Part shown: piece by piece, positions 9,594 to 21,862 of the stretch | Layout: each line of letters opens with the position of its first letter | How positions within the stretch are numbered: position 1 is the first letter of the stretch | Source of the DNA: Madurella fahalii | Lineage: Eukaryota; Ascomycota; Sordariomycetes; Sordariales | Assembly: GCA_029876055.1 (NCBI GenBank) | Contig: CM056877.1 | Coordinates: 1,922,001-1,986,000, forward strand | Direction: 5' to 3' | Length of the DNA stretch: 64,000 bases | Notes under the pieces: model-generated | Database searches by the model: none | Told to the model about the DNA's origin: nothing | The model's input: the letters and a program-made list of their open reading frames with translations, nothing else | Translations under genes and position numbers: made by a program

Positions 9594-12500
9594 ATGACTT
9601 CATCCGGGTGAGTTCCCCGTCTGAAAACGCCCCAGTCGATCATAACAATTATGAGCGGTGATACGGGCCTTGCTTCTGGCCTCCTGTGCTGAGTTCGGCC
9701 AGCTGACCACTTGTTCTCCATCCAGATCTTCCAAGGACCTCGCCAAAGCTCTCAGCAACTTCCTTCAATCGCCTAAGCTCCCCCTACCCGCTGAGCTCAA
9801 CGCCATCATTGCGAGCTACCTCGAGAAGCATGACAAGCCCGACGAAGGTTCCGGCGAGCGGTTGGGCGATGAATTGCTTGCCGTCTGGGAGAAGATCGTG
9901 AAGGACCGGCCCGACAAATATGCCGCATTCCTCGCCGTCTTGCGGGAGCTCCGCCCGGCGCTGCGAACCCCATCACGGATCTTCAAGTGGTGGGATAAGC
10001 TGCTCGACCCGGTTCTGGAACACGTGGGGCGGGAGAAGGGCCTGGCCAGGGAGGTCATGGACCATACGCTCGACCTCTTATCGGCTGACGAGTACGATGA
10101 CCCAACGGCCTGGAGCGAGGAGGGACTAGCACCGCTCGTCAACCGGCTGCTCTCCAGGTGGATGGAGGTCCGCGAGCGCCAGCCACACTTCCGCTCCTCC
10201 ACCGAGCTCAAAGACCAGATGATCAAGGAGGCATTGATGGCGTTTGGCAAGAGAGATCCTAAAGGGTTCATGACGGCTCTGAATGGCTTTGTGGTCAAGA
10301 GAGAACACCGGAACTCCGCTCTGAGCCTCCTCTGCGCGTTCGTGTCGAGCGGACCTCCTCACCTGCACCTCATCCTACAGACTCCGCTCTTCGTCAACAT
10401 ATTACACTCCCTGCAGAAAGACGAATCGACCGCCACCGTCAACCTGGCTCTGATAGCGCTAGTCATGATCCTGCCCTTTATACCCAGCTCAGTAGTTCCT
10501 TTCCTACCCACCTTGTTCAACATTTATGCTCGGTTGCTGTTCTGGGATAGGGATTCGTACTTTACTCGACAGCATACCGAGATGGGTGCGGAAAACGGAG
10601 GACCCGGAGCCGGCATTCCTTGGGACAAGTCTCTACTGGATCCCGACTACGACGGACATTCGCTCTCTTATCTCCCGGAATACTTCACTATTCTCTATGG
10701 CTTATACCCCATCAACTTTCTCGACTATATCCGCAAGCCCCAGAGATACCTACGCCATGCGAACAATGCTGATGACATCGACGTCCAGGCCATGGAGATC
10801 CGGGATAGGTCGGAACGTTTCCGGAAGCAGCATGTTTTGCATCCGAATTTCTACAATCTTACCATCGAATCCGAAAAGACGGATCTTAGTCGATGGATCA
10901 AGAGCGAAGCTGACGAGGTCCTCGCTGATTGTATGGCCTTGCTCATAGAACGCACGCCTGGGTTTGACAACGTCCGACCCACCACGCCGGCCCGCGGTGC
11001 GTCTGTCTCTCTTATGGGCGACAATGCAGACCAAGAAGGATTTGACTCTGCGCTCTTGAGCAGCCCCGGCAATGTCGATGCGTCACATCAATCTCTCCCT
11101 CCAAAGGCTTTGTCACTCGGCCGACCGAGCAGCATTGCAAGCCACCCCTCGGCATGCGACATGTCTGAGAGCAGGAGCCGGGGACCGGGTGGTGATAGCC
11201 CGACTCTCCCGCCACACCTTGTTCAGTCACCTTCCCAAACCCAACTCCAGGACCTTATTCATTCAAACAAGGTCATCAAATCGGGCTTACACCAGTCGCT
11301 GGCTAGCGATAGCGTGCCATCACTTCTCCTCAACCCTCAAGAGCACGCAGCCGAGAAGAGCCCAATGCAAGTCCCCGTCGCACAAGCGGCTCGCGACCAA
11401 GGGGGATCCAACGCTGAGCTAGGAGACCAGGCAGTTCTCTTTCAACATCAACGGCTCCTTCTAATCAATGATCTACAGTACGAGAGATTCATCAAGCAGC
11501 AACACATGATACACATGGGGGAGCTGCGCCGGAAGCAAATCAGGGTGTCAGCCACAGAGGCCGAGACACAGAACCTTGTGATGGCAAACCGGAGTCTGCG
11601 GCAACGGCTAGACGAGGCCAAGAGGGGCGAGGCGCAGATCAAGAAAGAGTCTGATCACCGGCGAAATATGGCCAAGAAGTGGGAAACAGACCTGTCCAAC
11701 AAGCTGCGGGCGCTACGGGAAGAGCAGAAGAAATGGAACGCCGAGGCCAGCGAGCTGAGGCAGCAACTGGAAAAGGCCCAAGCGGAATGTGAGAGCTTAC
11801 GCCGGATCGTGGATGAGGCAGAAAGGAAGAGGCTCGAGTCGGAACAAGACCTCGTGGCGGTTGATATCAGCACGGCCATGATTGAGAGCCTAAAAGGCGA
11901 GATTGCACGCCTGTCCGCCTCGGAGCGCGCGTTCCAGGGCAAGGAGCTGAAGATGGAGACTGCTATGCAAGCGGCAGCGGCAGCGGAGGCTAGAGCAAAG
12001 CAGAAAGAATTGGAGCTTGCCGCGCGTGAGGAACAGCTCGGCGATGCAGAGCGCGACTACCAGGCGCAGATCGAAGACCTCAAGACACAACTCGCCAAGG
12101 CACTCCAAGAGGGCCAGCGGAAACCCTCTGGTGACGTGGCAGCGGTGTACGAGGGTGCCCTCTCGACAGCTAGAGCGAAGAACACCGAACTCCAAAAGCA
12201 ATACAGCACCCTCATGAGGAAGTTCACAGTTGCCCAATCGCAGTTGCTGGATCTGCAGAGTAGTCTCCCTGGATCAGTCGCCGGCGGTGACAGCGAGGCG
12301 GCGCCAACATCCAGAAGCCCAATAGCGAGCCGGAACCGACCGCATCGCGGATTTTCAGATACTGAAGCCGCCGCCGCGGACGGGACGCCGTACAGCGCCG
12401 CATCGCCATCCCTCGAGCCCCCGTCAAGCTCGGTGGCGTCGTCAGACCATCGACCACCGACCCCAGCGGGACTACCCGGATCTGGGGATTCGTCGGGGAT

Positions 12501-12710
12501 TGGGACGACGACCAGTCCGCATGCGGAGAGATACTTTGGTCGTGGTGAGTAGCCTCCATGGATCAATATTTAGGTTCCCCCTTACTCACTGTGTACTTAG
12601 GAGGGGCTCAGAACGCGGCTCGGAAAGAGCCAAAGGACAAAAAAGAGAAGCTCGAGAAGAAGGACAAAAAGTCTGGCGGAAGCCTCAGGGGAATCCGGAA
12701 CTTTGTGTGA
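9594..12710 (+). CDS. tsc1: Hamartin homologue TSC1
   Basis: TSC1 pairs with tuberin (TSC2) to restrain the Rheb GTPase and so TOR signalling. Three exons, 9594-9607, 9726-12544 and 12601-12710, give 980 aa. The first exon is only 14 nt; using it turns the 5' end into Met-Thr-Ser-Ser-Gly-Ser-Ser-Lys-Asp-Leu, continuous with the conserved helical domain. Residues 1 to about 415 form the hamartin helical-repeat domain (RIFKWWDKLLDPVLEH, LALIALVMILPFIP). A Ser/Pro-rich linker follows to about 560, then a long coiled coil to about 845 rich in Glu/Arg/Gln, then a disordered Ser/Pro tail. The last exon adds a Lys-rich end. Length and order match fungal hamartins. Call based on family recognition; TSC2 is not in this window. 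Confidence 0.9.
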
Positions 12711-13550
12711 TTAGGGCGCAGATACTCGAGACTCCAGGGTCATGCCAGAACTGTGCCACGAACATTTCGTAGCTGTGGGTTGCAGCGAGAGCAACCGTAA
12801 CACTGGTCTATTTGATCTGGTAGTAAGACCAGTGCCGGGAACTGCAGGGGGCCATCGGATTCCTGCGCCAAGACCTCCAGGATTCTCGCGTGTTTATTCT
12901 GAGTGGCGGGCCTCCCCAGCCTCCCCCTCCCGTGCGGCGCGGGTCAGGTCCGGCTCGGATTCGCGCTCGCAGCGGGCATGAAACCAACCAGAAATATTCT
13001 TGCGCGCTCTTTGCGTATTTGCGAAGTGCAAATCGCGGGAAACTAGATCAATCTCATCGCCTAGAGCCCGACAGTCCGATCACTAGCTCTTTGCTTTTCT
13101 CTCTGTGTCCGCGATCCAAGTGTTGAGGGCTTCCGGTGTGTTTCGGCGCCCTGAATTCTAGAAGCGGGCTAGTTATCTGTCGGCTGCACCCGCTGCTTGA
13201 TCCGATAGCGAGGGCAATTCATCGGCGCTTTGATTTATTTTACCTCAAGAGTCATCGCCCGCGCGGTTCTCCTCGACTCTCCAATCACGTCAGAAGGGCA
13301 CTTCATCCCATCGCAAAACGGTCTCGACCCTCGGGAACAAGTGCACAGGTCCACATTGTGCGCGGCCCGCGAGCCCGCACCAGGCCCGCCTTGTCCGTCC
13401 GGCCACCCCCGACCACCTTTCGCGACCGCATCGCATCCGACCGAAGCGCGCACGACATCCATCTACAAGCAGCGATCAATTACCCACCTAGTCGTCAGAG
13501 CGATCAATAGCATAGTTTAACCCACCTTCAACCGTCAACCCTCGGGCGCA
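12711..13550. other. Intergenic region upstream of membrane protein gene
   Basis: About 840 bp holding the TSC1 3' UTR and the promoter and leader of the gene at 13551. Open frames up to 124 codons exist on the plus strand, but the translations are Arg/Pro-rich and unrecognisable. No repeat or RNA gene seen. Confidence 0.45.
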
Positions 13551-14342
13551 ATGGCGCCGACAAACGGAAAGCGGCTGCGCGCAGCAGCGCCGGCACCACC
13601 ATCACCACCGCCGCCGCCGCCAGTAGCAGCTGCACCCCCAGCCGAAGCCGAAAGAGCACAAATCGGCGCTCCCCGCTCCGCCGCTCCCCCCGCGACCCCC
13701 GTCGTCGTCGTCCTCCCCCGCCAACAAGTGCAGAACCCGCCGCCCGTCCAGACCTCGACCATCCCGGCCTTCTACGGCTCCCTCGAGTCGGGGCCGGACC
13801 CGGGCGCGGTGGCGGGCATCACGCTCGGCTCCGTGGCCGGGTTCGTGCTGCTGCTCTGGTTGGTGTACACGTGCATCAACGTCGGGGGCGGGGGCGGCGA
13901 CGCGACGACCGAGGGCAGCGCGTCGGTGGTGACGCGGCGCAGCCGCAAGCGGCACGCCTCGCGGCGGCGGCGGTCCTCGCGCGGGACCGAGGCGACGGTG
14001 GAGATCCGGCGGAGCGGCGGCGGCGGCGGCGGCGGCGGAGGGACCGTGATTGTCGAGGAGATGGCGACGGCGCATCACCCCGCCCCCGTCATTGTCGAGG
14101 AGACGAGGCGGCGGAGGAGTGTGAGCCGCGGGGCGCCGCCACCGCCGAGGCGAGTCGGGTCGAGTGACGAGGATGACGAGGTGGTTGTCATCGAGGAGGG
14201 GAGCCCGCCGCCGAGGAGGCGGAGCAGGATGAGGAGCGTGGAGAGGCGGTCGAGTGGGTATAGGGAAGTCGATCCGTCGAGGTTTGCTGGGGGGGATGCG
14301 CCTTTTGTCGAAGTGAGGAGGTCGAGTAGCCACCGCAGGTAA
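13551..14342 (+). CDS. Single-pass membrane protein with glycine-spaced helix, unknown function
   Basis: An intron-less frame of 263 aa that I do not recognise. The N-terminal 75 residues are Pro/Ala-rich and low complexity. A single membrane helix spans about 85-109, with glycines exactly four residues apart at 81, 85, 89, 93 and 97 (GxxxG spacing). The 150-residue tail after it is strongly basic (clusters of Arg, RRSRKRH), with a Gly run, repeated VIVEE motifs and an acidic patch. The positive-inside rule puts the tail in the cytosol. Start: the ATG at 13551 follows an in-frame non-coding leader. Codon GC is very high (GGC, CGG runs), and an antisense frame of 243 codons across it is a by-product of that composition. 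It could be a surface-sensor or adaptor-type protein, but nothing in the sequence proves this. Confidence 0.7.
   Translation: MAPTNGKRLRAAAPAPPSPPPPPPVAAAPPAEAERAQIGAPRSAAPPATPVVVVLPRQQVQNPPPVQTSTIPAFYGSLESGPDPGAVAGITLGSVAGFVLLLWLVYTCINVGGGGGDATTEGSASVVTRRSRKRHASRRRRSSRGTEATVEIRRSGGGGGGGGGTVIVEEMATAHHPAPVIVEETRRRRSVSRGAPPPPRRVGSSDEDDEVVVIEEGSPPPRRRSRMRSVERRSSGYREVDPSRFAGGDAPFVEVRRSSSHRR
14018..14039. repeat. GGC trinucleotide run coding poly-Gly
   Basis: A short GGC/CGG tract within the membrane protein gene that encodes its glycine run. It is a candidate for length polymorphism. Confidence 0.7.
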
Positions 14343-15119
14343 GGATGAAGAATCAGACGGGGGGATTAAGACGTGCTCGGACGGAAACGGGACAGGACGG
14401 ACGGAGAGGACTGATGTTATGTGACCCTCGGGCTCTTTTTATTTATTTATTTTCGCAGATGAAGGGCTACCGGTTGGTTTCTGGAAGAGGCGCTGGAATT
14501 GCGGCAGAGGCGGGCCAATTGCTCATGGATCGTTTTATTTTTTGGGCTCTGAGCTTTGTTGGTCTTAGGCGGTCTGTGCTGGAATGTCCGACTCGAGTAG
14601 CTGCTCCTAGTCCTACTGTATGTACCCTTGGACCATGCTCATCAGTGCCCCGCTGTCTCTTGACATGTGAAACTCGTTTCCCGTGTGCCGTACATTATGC
14701 AGCGGCTATCCCGTTGCGGGACCGAGAAGGCATACCCGCGTCAACGAAACATCATAGACGATCAATTCGACTGTCTTGCCTGCTCCGCTTGCGGGCTTCC
14801 AGCCAACAAACGCCCGGCCTTGCTTGTGCCCCCCGTTGCCAAGCCCGTTGCAGTGACCCCTGTTCTCGCCCGTTTCGTGCCCCGCAACGGATGCGGGCCT
14901 CGATCACGGGCAGAAACGCCCTGGTTCCGGGTGCCCCACACGCCAATGACATCACCAGCTGTACAAGGGGGTTTGAGCATGAGAAACTCAATGGGAATTG
15001 GCCCAGGTTATTTACCTTCGATACTTCGCCCGGATCTGTTCTCAGTTTTCTAACCATTCATCTTTTTCTCTGGCGCAAATCTCACTTATAACCCACTTGA
15101 ATTGGACCAGTAGCCCATC
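14343..15119. other. Intergenic region, no gene recognised
   Basis: About 780 bp between two plus-strand genes. A plus-strand open frame of 248 codons covers most of it, but its translation is Cys/Arg/Pro-rich with no domain. It probably reflects high GC rather than coding. Confidence 0.5.
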
Positions 15120-16196
15120 ATGGAACATCCAGGTATGTACAGTTACTACACCACACGAAAGCTCCCGAACCAACTTTGACATTCGAACTAACACCCGATC
15201 CTCGTAGTCAAAGAAATCAGGAACGTCATCCGCTCGCTCACTCAGGGCACCCCCGACGAACAGCAGGATGCAGTCTACCGTTACTTCCTCCCCGGGGCTT
15301 CCTTCATGCATCCCTTTTGCCGTGTACCGTCCTTTGTGGGCCTGAAATTGCCTGGTGCGGGTGAACTTGATTCCAGGGCGCTGATAGTGGCCATCTTGAA
15401 ATGGTGTAAGCACTCCCGCAATCTGTATGATGGGCTACCTAGACACAGAGATACTAAACACTCTCGTCCCGACCAGACAAGATCCTAAGCCCTAAGATCG
15501 AGCTCGACATCGAATCATGTGGTACGTACCCATCCACCTCTCCCTCTTGGTAGAGAACACGATCGCTAACCCCCGAACCACACAAACACAGTCTTTGACC
15601 AGCGCACCAACCTCCTCTACGTAAAAATCTCGCAGGTCTTCTCCATCTGGCTCATCCCCTTCCACCGTGCCCCCGTCAGCCTCGTCACGGTCTTGCACCT
15701 GGCCCCGGCTCCCGCACCGGCCCCGCACTCTTCCTCCTCCGCCACCGTCAACGGAACCAGCAGCGCCAACGCCAACCCCCCCTCTACTCCGGAGCAGCCC
15801 TACGATGCCGCCCAAGAGAAGCTCCAATCCATCCAGGAAGGCTCCGAGCCAAGCTACGCCGCAGTCGTCGCCTCCGGGCCCGAGGCCTCGGCGTCGACAG
15901 ACCAGGACAAGGACAGCAAGCAAGGAGGAGGAAAGGGCGGCTCCCGCGGTGCTGTTGCCGCCAAGGGTAGTACCGATGCCGGCTCCTCCAAGCCGGTGCG
16001 GTACTACATCAAGAAGCAGGAGGACCTGTACCAGGTGAACGAGTTCCTCAAGTTTGTGCTCCTGGCCCCCGGGGCGTCCGTATGCGGCGCATTCCAGCTG
16101 CTGGCCACCATGGTGTGCGTGTTTGGCGTGATACTCCTGAGCCCCCTCATGAGGGCCGTCGGGATCGCCGGGAGGGGAAAACAGAGGGTGGCTTGA
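15120..16196 (+). CDS. SigF-type NTF2-like domain protein with C-terminal membrane helix
   Basis: Four exons, 15120-15132, 15208-15405, 15477-15521 and 15592-16196, give 286 aa. The first exon is only 13 nt (Met-Glu-His-Pro plus one base). Residues 1 to about 125 match the fungal SigF-like NTF2-like fold: an opening helix VKEIRNVIRSLTQG, then YRYFLPGASFMHPFCRV and ELDIESCVFDQRTNLLYVKISQVFSIW. A disordered Ser/Ala/Gln linker covers about 130-215. A hydrophobic C-terminal segment at about 250-272 ends in a short basic tail, so this is probably a tail-anchored protein facing the cytosol. No enzymatic residues can be assigned; the family has no established function that I know of. Splice joins were set by continuity of the conserved domain. 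Confidence 0.82.
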
Positions 16197-16863
16197 AATG
16201 CTCTGTCCCGTATCGGCCGGTTATGAGCCAAATCGACGTGCGTACATATCCGTGCAAGCACCGTTGGTTATCTTTGTACTTTATTACTTCAGTGGAGGAG
16301 CTTTTACCCCCAGCTCCTCTCGTTTTCTTGAAAACTCTGTACAATATGCAACAAATAGGAGGCGTTCCGGTTGATTGTTTCAACTATCAAAGACTACAAC
16401 TTTTGTTTGTGTCCGTGAAAACAAGGGAATATGGACTTGACTGGCTACTGCTTTGAGTGCGTCCTGGACACAAACCGGAGCCAGATCCGATTCACATGAA
16501 CGAAGCTTCAGCACGGAATCCTCGGGAATAATCCAAGTACAATGCTAATATTAGATGCAAATAAAAATATACGATGTGCCAAAAAATTATCCATGAGACA
16601 GGAATGCGAATGCCGCCAGCAATGCAGTCCTCGCCTAACTTCATGGCTCTCTTCCCCCCAAATGCCAAAGACGAAAAACGCCGGGGTATTTTCCTTCGCC
16701 TGTATGCGTAATGCTTGCAAGTATGCACTATTCGGCACCTTATGCACGCTTGAAACGCCAGCCTCTGCTCCCCTAGGCAATGCCTCCTCTCTCATCCTCC
16801 CTTGTGATCATCATCAATCCCACATTAGTCGTACATACAGCAATACATTTCTCTCCCCCTTTT
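16197..16863. other. Tail-to-tail intergenic region
   Basis: About 670 bp between the converging NTF2-like gene and the cation channel gene. It is AT-richer than the flanking genes, as expected for two 3' UTRs. No gene, repeat or RNA recognised. Confidence 0.55.
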
Positions 16864-19800
16864 TCACAGGTTAATGAGATCCACCTCAGAGAAGTCGGGG
16901 GGATTCCTCCCATACACCACGCGCACCCGGCTGTCCAGCGCCGTGCCCTCGTTGGTAATCGAGATGTACTCGCTAAAATCATTTGTGCGCCTGATCTCGT
17001 CGTCGCTGATGCCGAGGTCGTCCCTCGGGATCCAGACGACCGGCCGCCTCGCACGCAGCGCAGAGTGCTGGAACGCCTTGCGCACCAGGACATCGCGCTC
17101 CTCCGGCGTCAGGTCCTCAATCACGTCCGAGTACCCGCCAAAGAGCGCGTCACCCATGGCGCGCTGCGCCTCGAGGTCCTTCTGCCGCCGCTGCTTGCGG
17201 TATAGCGCCGCCGTGCGGAGCGAATCCTCGGCCTTGCCAAACGTAGCCTGCCGGATCTGCTTGCCGCCACGCGCCGCCCACGTGCTGGCGTGCGCGATCC
17301 CCTTGACCGGATTGAACTTGCCGAGCACCGAACCATTCGTACCATGTTTCTTATTGCCCAGCTTCTCGAGTTCAATGTCGTCGTCGTGCGCACCGCTGAT
17401 CCTGTTGAGTGTGGCGGCTTCGTCATCGTCGTCATCAAGCAACCCCAACCGCCGCGCCTGGGCGCGCTGGAACGCCTCGTCGCGGAGCACAGCCTCATCC
17501 TCGAACGTGATGGGCAGGTAGCGGAGAAGAGGCCCGAACGACCCGTTCAGGACATACTGGTACAGGATCGTCAAGAAGAGGGTGATAATCATGATGATGG
17601 CCTGCGGGATGCACGTGTTGAACCCGGCCTCATCCTCAGCCAGGAAGAAGAGGCCGATTAAACAGAGTTCCATGACGTAGAGCCCAGTAAACGTCTGGTT
17701 GATGGCCCGCGGGTACAGTACGCCTCCCGTGTCCGTCTTGAACCGGGTGACGTAGAGCATGTTGTAGCGGTGGGCGACCCAGAGGAGACTGAATGTTATG
17801 ATGGCGAAGAGGGAAATGAGGGGAGCCACGATCGAGTAGATCAGCGCGATGCAGGCAAAGTTTGTGTATACGGGGAAGAAAGAACCCCACGTGACGGTTG
17901 GCAGCTGCGTGTTACGGGTCCATTTTGCTCGTGCCGTGTTGTCCACGATCCTGGACCAGACATACCAGACAAGGAGCGTGCCAATTTGCAGTAGCGTTCC
18001 CGAGCTTGTCGACAGCGCTTGCAGAATCATGTATGCGAAGAAGTAATTGGCTGCCTTGGGAAGGTTCTCAGCGAGGATATTGGGAGTGGATGTGAGGTTC
18101 GACGAGATGTTCGCGATGGTCTGGAGCGCGCCGGACGCGATCGAGACGACCAGGAAGACCTGGACGAATAGGAAAACAAAGTAGTAGATCTGGACGATCT
18201 CAGATTTCCGTGACCCCGTCTTGGAGCCCTGCCAGACGGCCAAGAAACCCAGCACGACGGGCACAAGTGCCAGAATGATGGCCAGGACCAGGGCGGGCAA
18301 GACACCGGCCACCGCTTTGACGGCATTGTGCAGCGTCTGGCTGCTCGCCAGAAATTCGAGCCAGCTGTACTCCCTAATCAGCGCGTCGATCTGGGAGAGC
18401 GAAGCGGTCCAGGCGACGGGAAAAGCCCAGAGAATAACCATGGCGGCCACGATAACGAAGACAATGATACGCCTCGCCCACTCTCCCCACCACGAGATGG
18501 CCATGTTATCCCAAATGACATCGTCGGGCGAAATCTCGACCATGCGGGGCGTCATTTGTTTGGGGATGTGGTGAGTAACGGACTGGCAGGCCATGTGTGC
18601 TGCCACTTGGTGGTTGAACTGAATGAATGCCGCGTTCATGACAGGGTAGCGCTCCGGATGCTTTTGGTCTTCTTCAACCTCCATATTGAGTCGCGCCAGC
18701 TCCGCACGACACCAGTAAATCGTGTCGACCTTCTTGTTGATAAGGGGCAGGCTGGGAAGCCATCTCGGGGTCCATTCGAAATTGGCTATTCGGTGGTGAG
18801 GACGGTCCTCTGGCTTTATCCATTTCCTCCATTCGGCGTCTTCCTCCGGCTGGGTCTTGTAGTCGCGGGTGTACGCAGTTGGGTAGTCGACCGGTGGCGG
18901 CTCGCTGGCTAGGAAGGGGATCGCATCCTTCACAGACTGCCAAAACGACTTCTTCTCGCTCCTCCAAGGGTACTCGTCTCCTTCGGCGCCCTGAGGAATC
19001 GGAGACGCATAGCTCCCAGTGGGAGGCTTCCAGAACTGGAACCACCACGTCTTCTCGGTAACAATCATCTCGTCCAAGTTAGTAGCTCTTCGCGTTGTAT
19101 TGCCGAAACTCCTAGGGTCAAACGTCTCCTTCTTGGCATCCAAATCTTGGGAAACGTCGGACAGTGTGTGGGCGTGCGCAGCCCGCCGAGAGGTTAACGG
19201 GGCTTCTGAGGCAAATGAAGTCTTGGGTTTGTCCTCGTCGTCCACTGCCATGTGAACTCTCCGGGGAGAGTCCGGGTCATCTGTCACGAACATTGAAGGC
19301 GATGCGCGTGGATCGACGGGCTTGACAAAATCAAAGCCATCTGTCCTCTCCAAGCCCCCGTCGATCCCCTTCTGGATGGCCTTCGCGCCTCCAATCAGTC
19401 CCAGGCCGACTCCGCCCACCGCCGCAACGCCTTTGCCAACGCCTTTACCCAGGCCCTGTCCGATCTTGACAAGAGGGTTTCCGGTTCTTCGCGGCGGGTC
19501 CATCGCCTTGGTTTCTCCCTCTTGAAAATCAGCCGAATCGGTGCCTCCGTACTGGTGATCAGCCTCGGCTATCGCGTCGTGCACGCCGCGAGGCACGTGA
19601 GGCGTGTTAGCACTCAGGCCCCCTGAGCCCTCAGCACGCCGCTGGGCTTCTTGGTCCTGTGCTTTCGCCCGTTGTGCCTTTTCGGCTCTGTTCCCAGACC
19701 TCAGTCTCTGGATCAGACTACCCTTCCTCGCTTGCTTCAGCTGCTTCTTCTTGGCCATGCGGATCAGCTCACTCTCTGCCTCTTCCAGCATCTTGTGGAC

Positions 19801-20669
19801 ACGATCGCGCTCGTGGATCTTTTCGAGCAGGGCGGTAAAATCGCGCGTCAGCCAGACATTTCTAATGCCCCCTGGAAACACGTCAAACAGCCCTCTCAAA
19901 GCCTCCTCGGTTAGCCATTTGTTCGGAATCGAGCTCACGAGCACCGTGTTTGCCGAAGCTCGCAAGCGGTGTTCTGCGCTGGTGAGGTAGTCCTGCCGAA
20001 TCTTGACATAGACTTTGAGCTCGGCGAAGAAGACACCGCACACCCAGAAGATGACCAGAAGAGCCAGAACGAGGTGGGCCCAGCGCCGATGTTGCTGGTT
20101 CGGGGCGACATTGCCCCATGCTAGAGTGTCCAGCCCCGTTGGGACGCTGGAGTCGTTGGCGCGGTCGGCGGTGCTGTTGATAATCTCGCGCCCCATGCCG
20201 CCGATGTAGTTGAGAGGAACCAATATCGGGATCACAACCAGTGCGATAGGGATGAATATGATTAAGAGCGTCTGAAGGTAGCGCAGGAAGAAGTAGGCGT
20301 CAAGCCCGCATTTCTTGATAATCTCGCGGTCCTGGAAGCTCATGAGCTTGAACGCCAGAGCCCAATGACTCGAGGGCGGCGGATCGGTTCGTTCGCGTTC
20401 GGGCACGAGGTAAGTTTTCGGTTTGCTACAATCAAGCAGGTATTAGCGTCTGTGGTCCAAGCGATGGCGGGTTGGGGGTTCATAGATACGTACAATATCC
20501 TGACCAGCTTGTTCCGTAATAGTAGGAAAAAGCCCATCTGTACGCCAAAGACGACGAGCGAGGCCGCCAAGGCCGTCACGAAAGCGATGAGGCTAATGCC
20601 GGTCGCCACCTGGGCGGCCCCCGAGCCCTCGGCATCGTTCAACGACGCCGATTCCGTGGTGCTGCTCAT
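16864..20669 (-). CDS. CSC1/OSCA/TMEM63-type calcium-permeable cation channel
   Basis: A predicted mechanosensitive or osmosensitive cation channel of the DUF221/RSN1 family. Two exons, 20669-20494 and 20425-16864, give 1245 aa. Exon 1 carries the first membrane helix (about 25-52), and the junction restores RIFKPKTYLVPE. Two more N-terminal helices follow (about 105-130 and 173-200), then a large cytosolic region (RNA-recognition-like fold). The channel core occupies roughly 720-1060 with at least seven hydrophobic segments, followed by a cytosolic tail. Two features stand out: a long hydrophilic insertion (about 280-510) containing a glycine-rich stretch around 379-415, and a C-terminal extension. 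The family is usually 750-1000 aa, so this is a long member. The start ATG at 20669 is preferred over an upstream GTG. Confidence 0.9.
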
Positions 20670-21834
20670 GGTTGCAACGGATGTCGGTGGTTTGGCCTTC
20701 ACTGAGCAATCCTAATCCTGCAATAGGGAATGCAATGGCCCAGACAGCGGCGGGCCATGCGCTATGCCCCACGGAGTGGAAGAGTGGGATCTGAGAAGCA
20801 CGTTCCTATAGAGCTTTTGTGTACCTTTTCGATGCGAGGAGCAAGCGGTATTGAGGGAACGTTGATGGGCGGGACAGACTTTGGGTGAGGAGGGTGAGGG
20901 GACATAAAAGTTGGTCACTGAGGTGGATAATGGCGCGCCGGGTCGTACAATGGGCGGAAAGAACGGCACCGATTTCCATTCCCCAAAGACATGATGAAAG
21001 GAAACAATGCAGGGGCATGTTGAGCGAGGTGTGGGTTTGCCCAGGTCCTTGCGGCCTCCCAAGTCCATTAGGTCATTCGGCTAGAGATAGTGGGCTTGGA
21101 AAATGGATGGTATCCGGGTTTCGTCTGATGAAACAATCCATGGGGGAACACGGTCCTGATTGGCTGGATCTGGTGACGTCGGCGGCTCTCACAGTGCGTT
21201 GGTGCAATATTACTGGCTAATCGTGATCGTCTTCCCGCCAAATCTGGGGGTCTTACTGCTGGCTGCCCCCTTGAAAACGCAGCTCCTTGTTCTTCTGTCC
21301 TTGCATCAGCGCCTCGCAATTCGCAGACATAGACGCGCGCTTCAGCTGCTGCTTTGTTGGAGTTCTAGAGTAGAATATTTTTATCATCGGGCATTGTCTG
21401 GACAAATCTGTTTATCTTTGCTTGTCCTTTGTCTCAATCGGACCCGGCTTTTGTTCAGGCATGTGTAAGCCTCTTTGAATAGCTCACGTTCCCTACATGG
21501 CTTATACGTTGCTACCCCTTGTCGGAACACTGTGTCACCTACATCCCGTGACCGTCCTGGACCATGATCTCATCTGGCATATGGCGCCTGTCCTGAGGCA
21601 GGCCATTGGGACATGCATTCCTTCCAGCCCCGAGATAAACTACACTACGTTTTGTCTAAAAGAAGAAAAAAAAAAAAAAGGAGGACGAAAAAATTAAAGG
21701 GAGAGAGAGTCGATGTATGTACTGTACATTTCAATCAAACCAGCATTGGCTAGGTGCTAGCTCCGGATGGTGATGTCATGGCTCTCGATGTGTCCTCTGC
21801 ATAGTATACGTAAATCTGATGAACCGGGTTCCGG

Positions 21835-21862
21835 GACCTGCACCTGCACCTGTACCTGCACA
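21835..21862. repeat. Short tandem hexanucleotide repeat (ACCTGC type)
   Basis: About four and a half copies of a 6-bp unit, ACCTGC, with one copy varied to ACCTGT. It lies in the intergenic region, outside any gene I can support. Confidence 0.8.

Noticed and set aside
13602..14333. Antisense frame of 243 codons opposite the glycine-zipper membrane protein
   Set aside because: Arg/Pro/His-rich translation without domain; a consequence of very high GC on the coding strand.
14345..15091. Plus-strand frame of 248 codons
   Set aside because: No domain and a composition of random GC-rich sequence; lies between two real genes.
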